This document shows, piece by piece, positions 36,311-50,780 of a stretch of DNA of 64,000 nt. Under the pieces are notes generated by a model that worked only from the letters and a program-made list of their open reading frames with translations, was not told the DNA's origin and made no database searches. Source of the stretch: Microcebus murinus. Lineage: Eukaryota; Chordata; Mammalia; Primates; Cheirogaleidae. Made by a program: the position numbers and the translations under genes. Positions within the stretch are counted from its first letter, which is position 1, and each line of letters starts with the position of its first letter. The DNA lies in NCBI RefSeq assembly GCF_040939455.1, contig NC_134117.1:29505501-29569500 (forward strand), written 5' to 3'.

Positions 36311-38060
36311 AATGGACAGACTGAGGAGATGCACTACCCTCTTAAATGCAAACATTTTAGCAAAACTTTAGTAATCTTTGAGACTCCTGGGACTCCATTC
36401 TGTATTGCTATAACCCTGGCCTCAGCCACCACTGACCACAGTAACGCAGTAGGAAGTTAATGCACACAACTCACAGTTCCACAAGTTCCTCCTGTGGAAG
36501 GATTTAAGTATTTATGGCCCTAATAGGCCTCCAGGATCCAATCTTTCCAGTATCTGTAATAATTAATTATCCCACAAAAGTACCAAACTTGTAGTTTTAA
36601 ACTGTTTCCAGAAAGCAAAGAAGTTTTCACAAAGAGTTGAAATCTAACCACAAAATTTTCTTACAGCTCTTTCCCAGGATTCCTATATGAAGTTCAAGCA
36701 TCCTCAGACACTTGCTTATCCTCTGCCACTCTCTCTCTCTGGGGCTTCCCCTTGCATAAAAAAGAAGAGACAGGATAAGAAGGATATGTGCTCTCTTTTC
36801 TCATGAGCAAGAATATTTCTTTATTTTCCAAGACAGCAAACTTATTATTAAAGCACATCCCCACTTTTAAGAAATAGGTAGCTAGTAAAGAAGGGATAAC
36901 AGGGGTAGGGGAGAGTGGGAAAAACACCTGCCAATGATAAAGGGGGGCTCTCTCATGCCTAGAACTGCTACAGTGGTCTGCATTCTACCACCATCTCATA
37001 GTAATGATGTATGAAGTAGAATAGCACTTGAGGTTTTTAGCTCATTCGCCCCTCAGGTCAGAAGCAAAGCAAAGCAAGCATTGTTGTCTGTTTTTATTCA
37101 AGAAAGTGGGACTCAGTGATTAGGTTCCTCGCCAAGAATAGACAGGATAGTAAGAATAGGTCTTCAGACACCTGCGGGAGCTCTTCTAGTTATATCTGGT
37201 TGCTTCTCACTTGTCCCCATGAGGGATCTGGAACGTATGTCTTTGATCTTTTCATGGCTCTCCTTGTTTCTTTTCAAATTACCCTACAGGGCTGCTCTGG
37301 TGCTCTCCAGCAAAGGCTATTACTTGGGTGAGAGTCTACTTTTGCAGGAGTTTTAGAAACCACCTCAGCCCCTAATCCATCACTTCATTAATTTCTTAAA
37401 CATTTATCAGCATTTTCTAAGTGTAGGACACTGTGCTGGGCACTGAGGATCTGCAGATACAGTCCCTGCACTAAGCTTCTGAGTCTAAAAACTCAGAGTG
37501 GTGAGGAGACCACAGAAAGAAATCAAGAATGATATTCAGTGAGGGATTCCACCTCAAGCCTGGCTACGGCTTTGCCAGAGTGTTCTGTAAATGTTTACTA
37601 TTTGACTTGGTATCAAAGCCTATTTGTTTCTCTAATTCTTTCTGTCTGCTCCTATTAGCTCCTCCATCCCTTTATGTCCTGAATTGCTTTGGTCTATGAC
37701 ATTACAAGGTACTAGTAAAAACAGGGATTCTGGCAAAATGCTAGAGTATCTCTCAAGGTGAACTTTTAGGGTCAAATAAAATATGAAAAAATTTTTAAAT
37801 TATGTTTAAATATAAATTATGTTTAAACATGTGCATAACCACATCCCAATCATTCAGAGTTCACTATCAATGAAGTTAAGCTAACTCTGAAAAGGAAGAA
37901 CAGAAAGAACAGAAAACTCCTCAGTGATCAAAAAGAGGTGATAAGTAAGTGTATTCATGCATCTGACTCTTTGGGAAAAGTATAATATCATGTATGCAGC
38001 AGACCAATTTTCACACAAGTAAATGCAAACATATTGATAATACTGTGTTGATGCTTTTAC
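36311..38060. other. Intron w8/w9: mostly unassigned
   Basis: One MIR/L2-like fragment (37380-37560); otherwise nothing recognised. Confidence 0.5.
37380..37560 (+). mobile_element. MIR/L2-like fragment
   Basis: TTATCAGCATTTTCTAAGTG, GGACACTGTGCTGGGCACTG and ATACAGTCCCTGCACTAAGC. Exact family unsure. Confidence 0.55.
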
Positions 38061-38153
38061 CTTTTTCAGAAAATTGGCAGAATTAATCCTTTGTGCAGTA
38101 ATAGAATTCACATCTGAAAGGGCTATATCCTTCTCAATCTGACTTTCAGACTC
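38061..38153 (-). CDS. CC2D2B: CC2D2B exon w8
   Basis: 93 bases (31 codons), acceptor TGTGTTTAG, donor GTAAAA, phase 0 at both ends. It encodes ESESQIEKDIALSDVNSIT, then AQRINSANFLKK. The sequence is hydrophilic and less conserved. The support is the open frame, both splice sites and the smooth join into w9. Confidence 0.85.
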
Positions 38154-38514
38154 CTAAACACAGAATTAAGTTAGTTTCACTTCTCCAATGTGATAGAGTT
38201 CAGATATGACATGCTGTAATAAATATTACTATTCATTTCAGTTCATGTGTAGGACATTGGCAACATTCTGGCACTGAGAAAAGAAAACATTTCTTTTAAA
38301 TTCTCCCATCAAGATTAGCTAAAAGCAGTTTATGACTACATTCTGTTTGCCTCTAGGTTGAGGACCATTTATCTTTTAAAATAGAGTAATGATTCAGAAA
38401 AAAATTATGACTGAGAAAATGATGAAACATGTGAATATGATTGAGAAAAAATTATTTATGTATACATTTGCCTGGCAATCACTAAGAACAAAATGAATGG
38501 GAAGTAGTATATAG

Positions 38515-38775
38515 TGTAGTGGTTAAGAAAATGGGCTTTGGAGGTAGATAGTCCTGGATTCAAGTAGGCCCTGCTATTTACCAGCTGTATGGTTTGGAGA
38601 AAGTTGATTGGTTGCTCTAGACCCCAGTTTCCTCCTCTATAATAATGATGATGATGATGATGATGATGATGATAATAACACCTATGCTACAGTATTGTTT
38701 GTGAGGCTTAACTGAAACAATATCTGTAAAGTGCCTGGCACCAAGTAGTCAACATGTGTTGAATATAATGAATAA
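38515..38775 (-). mobile_element. MIR with an expanded triplet
   Basis: AGTGTAGTGGTTAAGAAAAT, CCTGGATTCAAGTAGG, CCCCAGTTTCCTCCTCTATA and AAAGTGCCTGGCACCAAGTA give an antisense MIR. The ATGATG stretch inside it has expanded. Confidence 0.85.
38645..38674 (+). repeat. (GAT)n microsatellite
   Basis: About ten ATG/GAT triplets inside the MIR. Confidence 0.95.
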
Positions 38776-39369
38776 ATTTAAGATTACATGTGTAGTTGTC
38801 AGGACTTTTCATCTATACGATTTAAAGTAAATTTGCACCTGTTATTTATGCATTTGCAGTACACATCCCTAATGCACATGGAAATCATTTTATATTATAG
38901 ATGTCATTTAAAACTACACAAAAATAATAAAGTAAATATTTTAGAATCTTCAGCCATATTACAATATATGCTCTATCATCCTAAGATAAGTTATTTGTTC
39001 TTCTAATTATCCACAAGAAATCTTGAAATTAACTCTGTTGACAAGTAACAAGTTTTGCTTAAGGACATATATAATATTTTCTATCACTTTATTTAGTTTT
39101 TAAAGTATTAACTTGTAGGAGTTAAAATATTGTGGATATTAATATTTTATTGTTATATATGTTATAAATAACTTTTTCTAGTCTGTGGGTTAATTTTAAT
39201 GTTATCAAATTTATTAATCTTTTTCTTTATAGTTTATACTTTTTGTATCTTAAGAAATACTTTTTGTACCCAAGATTAAGATACCCATTTAAAGTTTTGC
39301 TTTTCACAAGTAATCTTCATTACACATGATATTTATTTCTTTTGTGACGTTTGAATCTAATTTTATTTC

Positions 39370-39587
39370 ATTCCAAAGCAGTGAAATAGAATAGACTTAT
39401 TATGCCTATGTGGAAACTTTATATTTGACAGAGGTGTCCTTACACATCAATTGGAAAAGAATGAATGATCCATTAATTGGTTCTGAGATCATTCATTCTT
39501 TTCCAATTGATGTGTAAGGACACCTCTGTCAAATATAAAGTTTCCACATAGGCATAATAAGTCTATTCTATTTCACTGCTTTGGAAT
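39370..39587. repeat. Perfect palindrome: 101-bp arms, 16-bp spacer
   Basis: The left arm (39370-39470) is the exact reverse complement of the right arm (39487-39587), 101 of 101 bases; the spacer is CATTAATTGGTTCTGA. The right arm is in register with the surrounding antisense L1M, so the left arm appears to be the inverted copy. Arm ends: ATTCCAAAGCAGTGAAATAG and GAATGAATGATC. Confidence 0.97.
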
Positions 39588-40182
39588 TACATTACTACAT
39601 TTACAGATTAATTTGGGGAGAACTGGCATCTACAATGTTGACTCTTCCTATCAATGAACATTTGTTTAGATTCTTTTTTACATCATTCAAAGGAGTTTCA
39701 TAATTTTTTTTAAGTTCTTGTACAATTTTTGTTAAATATATTTCTATGTATTTATAGTCTTTGTTGCTCTTGCAAGTGATATCTTTGTTAAATTAGATTT
39801 TTAGTGGGTTTCTATTGGTGTATATGATGCTATTCATTTTTATTTAAATTTTTTTCAAATTTTCAAACATACAAAAAAGTAGAAAGAATGTTAAAATCCA
39901 CATCTCCACTCCATAGATTAAATAATTAAATATTAAAGCCATACTTGCTTCATCTGTCTCCCTCTTTTTATGTTTTTGACTAAAATATTTCAAAGTAAAT
40001 TATAGATATTATAATACTTCACCTCCAAATAAATACTTAAGCATGAATCTCCAAAAACTAAGGCCATGCTTCTACACAACCATAATGCCATAATCATAGC
40101 CAACGAAATTAAGAATTCCCCAATATTATCTAATACTCAATCCACATCCAAATTTCACTAATTGACCTCAAAAATCTCTTTT

Positions 40183-40518
40183 TTTTTTTTTTTTTTTTGA
40201 GACAGAGTCTCGCTTTGTTGTCCAGGCTAGAGTGAGTGCCATGGCGTCAGCCTAGCTCACAGCAACCTCAAACTCCTGGGCTCGAGTGATCTTTCTGCCT
40301 CAGCCTCCCGAGTAGCTGGGACTACAGGCATGCGCCACCATGCCCGGCTAATTTTTTATATATATATATATCAGTTGGCCAATTGATTTCTTTCTATTTA
40401 TAGTAGAGACGGGGTCTCGCTCTTGCTCAGGCTGGTTTTGAACTCCTGACCTTGAGCAATCCGCCCGCCTCGGCCTCCCAAGAGCTAGGATTACAGGCGT
40501 GAGCCACAGCGCCCGGCC
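40183..40518 (-). mobile_element. Lemur-type Alu, antisense
   Basis: Dimer with an 18-T tail at left and the lemur-type linker TCAGTTGGCCAATTGATTTC. Target duplication AAAAATCTCTTTT on both sides (about 40170-40182 and 40520-40532). It splits the antisense L1M. Confidence 0.95.
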
Positions 40519-40882
40519 AAAAAATCTCTTTTATAGCATTTTCCCCCTTCCCAAACTAGGGTCTAATAAAGGATCATGTGTTACCTTTAGTTAAGTCTCT
40601 TTAGTCTCTTTTATTATGGAACATTCTCCTTTCTTTTTAAAAAATGATAACTTCTTGAAGAGATCAAGTCAGTTGTCCCACATTTCATATTTGTTTTGAT
40701 TCTTTCCTTGTAGTGCCATTTAACTTGTTTTTCTATCCCTCCTATTTCTTGTAAACAAATTAGTCTAACATCTTAATTAGATTCAGAATATACATTTTTG
40801 GCAAAGAGAATGCATAAGTACTGCTGTGTATTTCATATTGTATCATATTAAGAGGCAATAATGTTTGGTTTTCCTTTATTAG

Positions 40883-40973
40883 TGTGCTAGTTTGCTATTG
40901 CTGCCATAACAAATTATTACAAATTTATCAGCTTAAAACAACAAAAATTTGTTGTCTCACAGTTGTGTAGGTG
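40883..40973 (-). mobile_element. MLT1 LTR fragment, antisense, cut by the L1
   Basis: GTGCTAGTTTGCTATTGCTG, CCATAACAAATTATTACAAA and TTGTTGTCTCACAGTTGTGT match the 3' end of an MLT1 LTR read backwards. It stops where the L1 begins. Confidence 0.75.
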
Positions 40974-41014
40974 AAAAGTCCCTGTTCACTCAGTTTGACA
41001 CCCCCAAGGGATCA

Positions 41015-41925
41015 CAATGGAGCTACAATAGTGAGCTCCAACCACAAGGAAACTGCCAAAAAGACAGAAATGGAATTCCGAATATGGATGGCAAATAAGA
41101 TGAATGGAATTGAAGAGAAAGTTGAAAACCAACAAAAAGAAGCCAAAAAAAATCTTAGGAAATTAATGAAAATGTCACTATAGAGCTAGGCAACATACGA
41201 AAGGATATAATAGAACTTAAGAAATGAAAGAGGCATTTAGGAAATTTCAAAACACAGCAGAAACTTCAGGAACAGACTAAACCAAGGAGAAGTAAGACTC
41301 TCAGGGCTTGAAGATGAGGCTCTTGAGCTAACCCAGTAATTCAAAGAGGCAGAGAGAGAATAAAAAAGACCGAGCAATCACTTACAGAGATATGGGACCA
41401 TTCAAAGCAAACTAACACATAAATTATAGGTATTCCTTTAGGAAGAAGAAGAAAGAGTTAAAAGCATGGAAAATCTATTTGAGGAAATTATTGAGGAAAA
41501 CTTCCCTGGTATTGCCAGAGATCCAGACACCTAGATACAAGATGGTAATCTAACACCAGGAAGATTCATAACAAATAGGACATCTCCAAGATACATAGTA
41601 ATCAACCTGGTGAAACTAAAAATAAAGGAGAAAATTCTACAAGCATTAAGACAAAAATAACAAAAAAACCTCCAAAGAAAACACATTATGGTAACTGTAG
41701 ATTTCTCAGTGGAAACCTTACAACCCAGAAGAAAGTAAGGCCCCATCTTCCATCTTCTTAATAAAACAACTGCCAGCCTAGAATTTTGTATCCTACAAAA
41801 CTAACTTTCACAATTGATGGAGAGATTAAGTCTTTTCCAGACAAGCAAACACTGAGGGAATTTGTCATGACCAGACCTGCCCTGCAGGAAATACTCAGAA
41901 CTGCATTATACATGAATCAACATAA
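41015..41925 (+). pseudogene. L1 ORF1 remnant
   Basis: Broken ORF1: a coiled-coil piece (EFRIWMANKMNGIEEKVEN) followed by frameshifted C-terminal parts, including the AGACCTGCCCTGCAGGAAAT block near 41872 that parallels 4511 in the other L1. Limits are approximate. Confidence 0.8.
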
Positions 41926-42039
41926 TAGATACCCACCAGTATAAAAAACACCCCAAATAGCTAAAGCTCATAGCTCTTATAAAACAACAGCACAAAAGGG
42001 AAAACAAAGCAGTAAGGTACTACTGAACATGATGAACAG

Positions 42040-45000
42040 AACAGCATACCACATATTAATTCTATTACTAAACATTCACAGTTTAAATGTGCCACTCAAA
42101 AGACATAGGGTGGCTGAATAAAGAAAAAAACACAACCCAAATATATGCTGTCTCCAGGAAACACATCTAAATCATAAGGACACATGCAGGCTTAAGGCAA
42201 AAAGATGGAAAAAAATATTCCACGCAAATGGAAATCGAAAGAGAGCAGATATAGCCATTCTCATATCAGATAAAATTGACTTCAAATCAACAGTGGTAAA
42301 GACAAAGATGGCCATTATACAATGGTAAAGGGAACAATTCAACAAGAAGACATAACAATCATATATATATGGGAATGTATATCATATACACCTAATACTG
42401 AAGAGCTCCCAGATACATAAAACAAATTTAAGTAGAGCTAAACAAGGAAATAAATAGTAGCATCATAATTGCCAGGGACTTCAACACCTGACTGTCAGAG
42501 CCAGACAAATCATCAAAGTAGAAAATAAAGAAACACTGTACTTAAAGGGGACCTTAAAACAAATGGACCTAAGAGATATTTACAGAACATTCTACCCTCC
42601 AAACTACTGATTATACATTCTTATCAGCACATGGGACACTCTCCAAGATTGATCATATCTTAGGGCCCAAAACATGTCCCAACAAATGTTAAAAAAATCA
42701 AAATCATACTATGTATCCTCTCAGACCACACTGGAATAAAACTAAAAATCAATTCCAAGAGAAACACTCAAATATATAAAATCATAGGAATTAAACAACC
42801 TGTTGCTGAATGATTATTGGGTAAATAGTGAAATAAAGATGGAAATCAAGATTCCTTGAACTGAATAACAAAAGGGACATAACTATCACAATCTATAGGA
42901 TTCATTAAAAACATTCCTAAGGGGAGAATTCATAGCCTCAAATGTCCACATCAAAAATACAGAATGATCACAAATTAGTAACCTAATATCACATCTAAAG
43001 GAACTTGAAAAGGAAGAGCAAACCAAACCCAAAGCCAGCAGAAGAAAACAAATAACTAAGGTCAGAGCAGAGCTAAATGAAAAGGAAAACAAAAACAACA
43101 ATACAAGGCTGATTCTTTGAAAAGATAAAAAAAATTGATAGACCTCTTGCTAGTTTAATGAGGAATAGAGGAGAAAGGACCCAAATTAAGTTCAATCAGA
43201 AATGTAAAAGGAGATACTACAACTGATAGCACAGAAGTACAAAACCATGAATACTACAGAAATCTCTACACACATAAACTAGAAAACATAGAGGAAATGG
43301 ACAAATTCCTGGAAACACACAACCACCCAAGACCCAATGAGGAAGAAACAGAACTCCTGAACAGAAGGAAGGATTCCTCCCCAACTCATTCTACAAAGCC
43401 AGTATCGCCTTGATACAAAAGCCCAGAAAGGACACAACAAAAAATAAAACTACAGACCAGTATCCCTTATAAATTCAGATGCAAAAATCCTCAATAAAAT
43501 ACTAGAAAACTGAATTCAATAGCACATCAAAAAGAAATAAGCCATTATGACCAGGTGAGCTTCATCAAGGGATACAAGGATGGTTCAACATATGTAAATC
43601 AATAAATGTGATTCAACACAGAAACATAAGTAAAAATGAAGACCATATGATCATCTCAATAGATGCAGAAAAAGCATCTGACAAAATTCAGCACCCTTTC
43701 ATGATAGAAACCCTCAACAAACGAGGCACAGAAAGAACACATAGGAAAATTATAAAAGCCATATATGACAAACCCACAGCCAACATCATACTGAATGGGA
43801 AAAAGCTGAAAGCATTCCCCCTAATAACTGGAACAAGACACAAGACAGTGGTGCCCACTGTCACCACTTCTATCAACATAATGCTGGAAGTACTAGCCAG
43901 AGCAGTCAGGCAAGAAAAAGAAATAAAGGGTATCCAAATTGGGAAAGAAGAGGTGAAACTATTGCTTTTCACTGACAATATGACCTTGTATCTAGAAAAC
44001 CTTGAAAATTCCACCAAGAGACTCCTAGAATTGATAGATAAATTCAGAAAAGTCTCATATTACAAAATTAATGTACACAAATCAGTAGCATTTCTATATA
44101 CCAATAACAGTCAAGCTGAGAGTCAAATCAAAGATTCAATACCATTCAAAATAGCTACAAAGAAAATAAAATACTTAGGAATATATTAACCAAGGAGATG
44201 AAAGATCTCCACAAGGAGAACTAGAAATCTCTGAGAAAAGAAATAGCAGAGGACAAAAACAAATGGAAAAATATCTTGCTCATGGATCAGTACAATCAAC
44301 ATTGTTAAAATGTTCATACTATTCAAAGTGATTTACAGATTCAATGCAATCCCCATCAAAATACCAATGTCATATTTCACAGATCTAGAAAAAATAATCC
44401 TATGCTTTGTTTGTAACCAGAAAAGAGCCTGAATAATCAAAGCAATTTTAAGCAAAAAGAACAAATCTGGAGGCACCACATTATCAGACTTCAAACTATA
44501 CTACAAGGCTATAGTAACCAAAACAGTATTCAATTGGTACAAAAATAGGGACATAGACCAATGGAACAGAATAGAGAACCCAGATATAAAACCATGAGCC
44601 TAGAGCAAACTGATGTTGGACAAAGCAAACAACAATATACGCTGGGGAAAAGAGGCCCTATTTGATAAGTCGTGCTGAAGATAGTGAATAGCCACAGGCA
44701 AAAGAATAAAACGGGACCCCTATCTCTCAACATTCACAAAAATTAATTCAAGATAGATAAAAGACTTAAATGTAAGGCATGAAACCATAAGAATTCTAGA
44801 ATAAAATGTAGGCAAAACTCTTCTAGACATAGGTCTAGGCAAAGTATTTATTAATAAGACCCCATTGGCAATTATAGTAACCACAAAAATAAATAAATGG
44901 AACTTGATTAAATTAAAAAGTTTCTGTATACCTAAGGAAATAATCCACAAAGCAAATAAACAACCTACAGAATGTGAGAAAATATCCACGAACTATATAT

Positions 45001-45660
45001 CCAATAAAGGGCTAATACCCAGAATTTGCAAAGAACTCAAATAAATCAGCAAGAAAAAAAAACCATTAAAAAGTGCACAAAAGACATGAACAGAAGTTTT
45101 TTAAGAAAAGATAGACAAACAGCAAAAGAACATGAAAAAAATGCTCAATGTCACTAATTATCAGGGTAATACAGATTAAAACCACAATGAAATATTACCT
45201 TACTCTAGTTAATATAGCTTTTATTAAAAAGTCCAAAAACAATAGATGCTGACATTGATGCAGAGAGAAAAAAATGCTTATACAGTGTTGGTGGGACTGC
45301 ATATTGTTAACAGTATAACCTCTATGGAAAACACTATGGAGATTTCTCAAAGAACTAAAAGTAGACCTACCATTTAAACCAGCAATCCCACTACTGTGTA
45401 TCTACCGAAAGAAAAAGAAGTCATTTTATCAAAAAGATTTCTGTACTTAAATGTTTATTGCAGCACAATTCACAATTACAAAGATCTGGAATCAACCCAA
45501 GTGCCCATCAGTTCATGAGTGGATTAACAAAATGTTGGTATATATATACCACAGAGTACTATTTAGACATAAAAAACAGGATGAATTAATTCCTTTTGCA
45601 ACAATTTGGAAGGAATTAGAGACCATTATCCTAAGTGGATATCTCAAGAATGGAAAAATA
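42040..45660 (+). pseudogene. L1 ORF2 remnant
   Basis: Endonuclease and reverse-transcriptase coding sequence with many breaks. The longest open piece is 43608-44189 ([15 protein letters not shown]...). The RT catalytic motif there reads FTDN instead of FADD, so it is catalytically dead as well as frameshifted. Limits are approximate. Confidence 0.88.
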
Positions 45661-45907
45661 AAAACCACATGTACGCTCTAGTAAATTGGAACTAGCCAAT
45701 GGGCACACATGTGCCAAGAGGGAAGTAAAAGTCATTGGAAATCAAGCAGGAGGAAGGGTGGATAATGGGAGGGGCAAAAACCTACCTAACGGGTACAATG
45801 AACACTATTTGGGTGATGGGCACACTTATAGCCCTGACTCAAGCATTAAAAAAGCTATCCATGTAACAAAAACATTTGTACCCCCTTAATATTATGAAAT
45901 TTTAAAA

Positions 45908-46738
45908 CCTCTCATTTTAACAGAGTGGATTCACTCTTTCTGACTTATAAAATGTATAAACCTTAATATCCTTCATCAGAATCTGGTATCTTTATCTAAG
46001 TTGGCTGACATCATCCTGCAGTAGTAATTCTATCATATAGCATTTTCTTCAGAGATGGAAAAACAATTCCTTTCTTCTTGAACTATCACTTAGCAAGCTC
46101 AAATGCTAGGATTACTATAATTGGTTATTTCTACAGGAATCAGGTCTTATAATTCTTCTATGGTAAGGCTAGTGGAGTGCTGGTAAACCTTTAACAACAG
46201 TTTCTTTTGGAGTGGGAAGAAAAAGTATTTTCTGATTTACGATGTAAATACTCCCCCTGTAGGAAATTTAAAGCAACTAATATGAAATTCATGAAGGTAG
46301 AGTTGAAAGAAATAGGTGCCAACTGGCTCCAGCTAACTTTTCTTTTTTTTCATATTTTAAAGTTTGTGAAATTGAGATGTGCTTTATGATCAACGTGTAA
46401 GTTTATTGTGGTAGTGTTTCTCCCTTTTATCCCCCAAAGCTGCTTTTAAATTGGTGATACATTTTATAACAAAAATATAACAGTTACATACACTTAGAAT
46501 ATACCTGAAAGATTTTGGCTGTTAAACAGATTGGACCACATTAAGTTGTAAAATCAAGCTAAGGGCTTTCTGGAATTATGGGAGATCTGTACATTTTTAT
46601 TGTCTAAAGAGAAGGAGGTAAATCTGTCTACACATTATTAGTTTAAAAAAAAAAAGAAAGAAATTAAGATGAGTTTAAAGTAGCAAAATATTATTAGCTT
46701 TAGCATACAACAAGCCATTTCAAATAGAAATCAAGTAC
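45908..46738. other. Intron w7/w8: unassigned sequence
   Basis: Between the L1 3' end and exon w7. No element recognised. Confidence 0.5.
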
Positions 46739-46942
46739 CTGGAGGACTGAATCTGGAATTTCTCTATCATAGATAGGCATTTGCTGCAGAAGGAAAATAT
46801 CTAATTGACCTGCATTTCTAAGCTGCAATAGCTGGAAACGTTTACTCTTTTTCATCTCCTCTTCAGAAACAAAGTTAAATTCATCTTGCAACTGGTCAAG
46901 ACGGAAGTATTTTGGAATAACCTGCTCCTTATATCTCATGTA
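46739..46942 (-). CDS. CC2D2B: CC2D2B exon w7
   Basis: 204 bases (68 codons), acceptor TTTTACAG, donor GTACTT, phase 0 at both ends. It encodes YMRYKEQVIPKYFRLDQL, then FVSEEEMKKSKRFQLLQLR and QQMPIYDREIPDSVLQ. The SKRFQLLQLR and YDREIP motifs mark the family. The 8.6-kb intron that follows holds an L1 and the palindrome; a small missed exon there cannot be excluded, although the phase to w8 fits directly. Confidence 0.94.
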
Positions 46943-47339
46943 CTGTAAAACACAAAAATGTAAAGTCTTTACTTAAAATATTAATTTTTTAATATCAGAA
47001 ATTATTTCAAAACTCTTTTTCTCCCTCAGCTGTGAGATGTAAGAGTGGCAAGTAGGAAAGTAGGAGAAATTGAATCTGTAGAGGGATAGTATATGCAAAA
47101 AATACAGAATGCAGTCTACATGGCTTCTCGACCTTCTCCTAGTCATGGCTTACACAGAAAATGAAAATATTTGTATGGCACACTGAATTAAAAGTTGGGT
47201 CTGTTCTTATTTGGTTGCCCTAAGAGTTGAGAGAAGATCAATATTTCTGTACACCTGTAACCAATTCTGTACATCATTTGGAAAGCTCTAATCTAGGGGA
47301 GCTCAATGTAGTAATCTAATTTATAGGTTGCTTTAATCA

Positions 47340-47790
47340 ACAAATGTAAATATGAGTGCATGATCCATGCAAGGAATAGTGCTAGTTGCTAACAGAGAGA
47401 CAAAGATTTATTAGCTATAGTTCACAAGAAAAGACAAAACACATGAATGAATAACTACAGTAATGGCAGAATGAGATTAGAGTTGTTAGAGTTTATTTAA
47501 AAAGAAAAAAGGTTGATAGGAGAGCAAGGGAAGAGCCCATGTCAACTGAGGTTACCAGGGAAACATTTTTCAGCCTTGCAGGTTAGATAAGATAGCCACT
47601 GTGGATGCCCTTCTAGGCAGAACAATGGCATGAATAAAGGCATGAGGAAAGCATTTGGGATACATAGAGCAATTCAGTTGGCTATAAAGAAAAATTAAAG
47701 TGACCATAAATGGAGTCTCAGGGAAGGAATGTGTCAATAAGTCATCTTGATATCTTCAGCATCTAATAGTATGGCAGGCATATCTATTGG
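47340..47790 (+). mobile_element. Old L2-like interspersed repeat (family unsure)
   Basis: Resembles 28930-29376 in order: ATGCAAGGAATAGTGCTAGT, ATAGTTCACAAGAAAAGACA and CCCTTCTAGGCAGAACAATG. Strongly decayed. Confidence 0.35.
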
Positions 47791-48075
47791 TGTATAATAG
47801 ATGTTAACCTCAAGGTTAGCCTGCTGGATATACTGTGGGCTGCTAAGTAGGTAGAGAGGACCAACCATCATGCCTAACAGTAATTATTTCAGTTGCTGAA
47901 CATCCAATTCCCTTTACAATACTGTACAAAGGTTGAAAACTGTATCTGACTTCAGACTTACCTTGACATGCTCCCTAGTGCCTAGAAAAATACATAGCAA
48001 ACTATGGGGGAGTAGAAAAGGGTAGAGCTTAGGATATAGGATACATTTACAGTATTGATATTTGCTATAACTTAC

Positions 48076-48214
48076 CATAATAAATTCCATTAATTCAGAA
48101 TATTCTGGATTATTTGGATCAATTCTGACTTCATTGGCCCATTCTAAAAGCTTCTGTGCATCCTTGAGCCACGGAATTCCAGGAACGCCCCTTGCATTTA
48201 CATTCCTTAACACA
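48076..48214 (-). CDS. CC2D2B: CC2D2B exon w6
   Basis: 139 bases, acceptor TGTGTTAG, donor GTAAGT. The first base completes AG+T (Ser). It encodes VLRNVNARGVPGIPWLKDAQ, then EWANEVRIDPNNPEYSELM and ends FIM. This is one of the best conserved blocks of CC2D2 proteins. Confidence 0.95.
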
Positions 48215-49917
<1,703 letters not shown>

Positions 49918-50139
49918 ATTCTTTCTTTTTTATTAAAGATTTTCACTTTGCAGGTGGAGAGCTGGAAGTAGTACAAAGGAGATGTGAAACTGATTGTTTT
50001 CTGTCTAATGGTGTCCTAAAATATGTATCTTATTTCAGTCAAAACGAATCAAAGTATAGCATGGCCCTGAAAAATAGGCATTCTTTAATTCTAGCAGGCC
50101 CCAAGACACATGGTTTACACAGCCAAATGCTATGCCAAA

Positions 50140-50400
50140 GGCATGTTTTTAAAATTGAAGTAAAATATATATGATATAAAATTTACCATAATAACCACTT
50201 TTAACTGTATATATATAATTCGGTGGCATTAAGTACATTCACAATGTTATACAACCATCACCACTATCCATCTCCAGATTGTACTGATAATTGTGCAACT
50301 CTGTGAATATATTAAAACAATAACTCCCTATTTCTCCCAGCCCTACCCCCTAGTAACCTCTATTCCACTTTCCACCTCTATGAATTAAGAAAAAAATTTA
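50140..50400 (-). mobile_element. Old L1M 3' fragment, antisense
   Basis: AAAATTTACCATAATAACCA, TATACAACCATCACCACTAT and CCCCCTAGTAACCTCTATTC are conserved blocks of antisense L1M 3' sequence. Confidence 0.65.
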
Positions 50401-50780
50401 AAGTTACTAGGGAGAAAAGATAGTCTAAAAAAGCCCAACATTTAGACTGATAGTAGACTTTTAGACAGTAATAATAAATCCCAGAAGATTATGCAGTACT
50501 ATAATAGCTTCAAAGTGTTACGATAAAATAAATACCATCCTCAAATTTTATACCCACCTAAATTACTATTCAAGAATTAGGACAAAATAAAGACATTTTC
50601 AGATAAACAAAGACTAAACAAATTTGCTATCCACAGAAACTGACTGAAAGAATCATTAAAAGAGCAGACTTTGGCAAGAAAAATAAATCCAGAGAGAATG
50701 TATGGAAAATAAGAAATAGGGGAAAACATAAAAGTCAACAAACTATTAATATGTTAGAAAATTTCATTAACTAGTGGGTG
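50400..50780 (+). mobile_element. Old L1M fragment (ORF1/ORF2 junction)
   Basis: Decayed L1 ORF1 3' sequence: AAAGACATTTTCAGATAAAC, GCTATCCACAGAAACTGACT and AGAATCATTAAAAG. It is in opposite orientation to the adjacent 50140-50400 piece. Confidence 0.6.

Larger units (their letters stand above)
39050..40860 (-). mobile_element. Antisense L1M, with inverted duplication and an Alu inside
   Basis: L1M sequence read on the minus strand: TCTAGTCTGTGGGTTAATTT near 39178, AATTTGGGGAGAACTGGCAT near 39610, TTTCAAACATACAAAAAAGT near 39860, and ATGTGTTACCTTTAGTTAAG near 40576. The palindrome (39370-39587) and a lemur-type Alu (40183-40518) lie inside it. Limits approximate. Confidence 0.7.
40974..45907 (+). 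mobile_element. 5'-truncated L1
   Basis: About 4.9 kb of L1, starting inside ORF1 and ending TACCCCCTTAATATTATGAAATTTTA, the same 3' end type as the L1 at 2174. It interrupts an antisense MLT1-type LTR. No clear target duplication was found. It is more decayed than the first L1. Confidence 0.92.

Noticed and set aside
38645..38674. Triplet run as a CRISPR-like or coding repeat
   Set aside because: A simple (GAT)n expansion inside a MIR. No spacers or reading frame.
39370..39587. Reading the palindrome as a microRNA precursor or as a transposon
   Set aside because: The arms are far longer and more perfect than a microRNA hairpin, and one arm is plain L1M sequence. No target duplication or transposon ends flank it.
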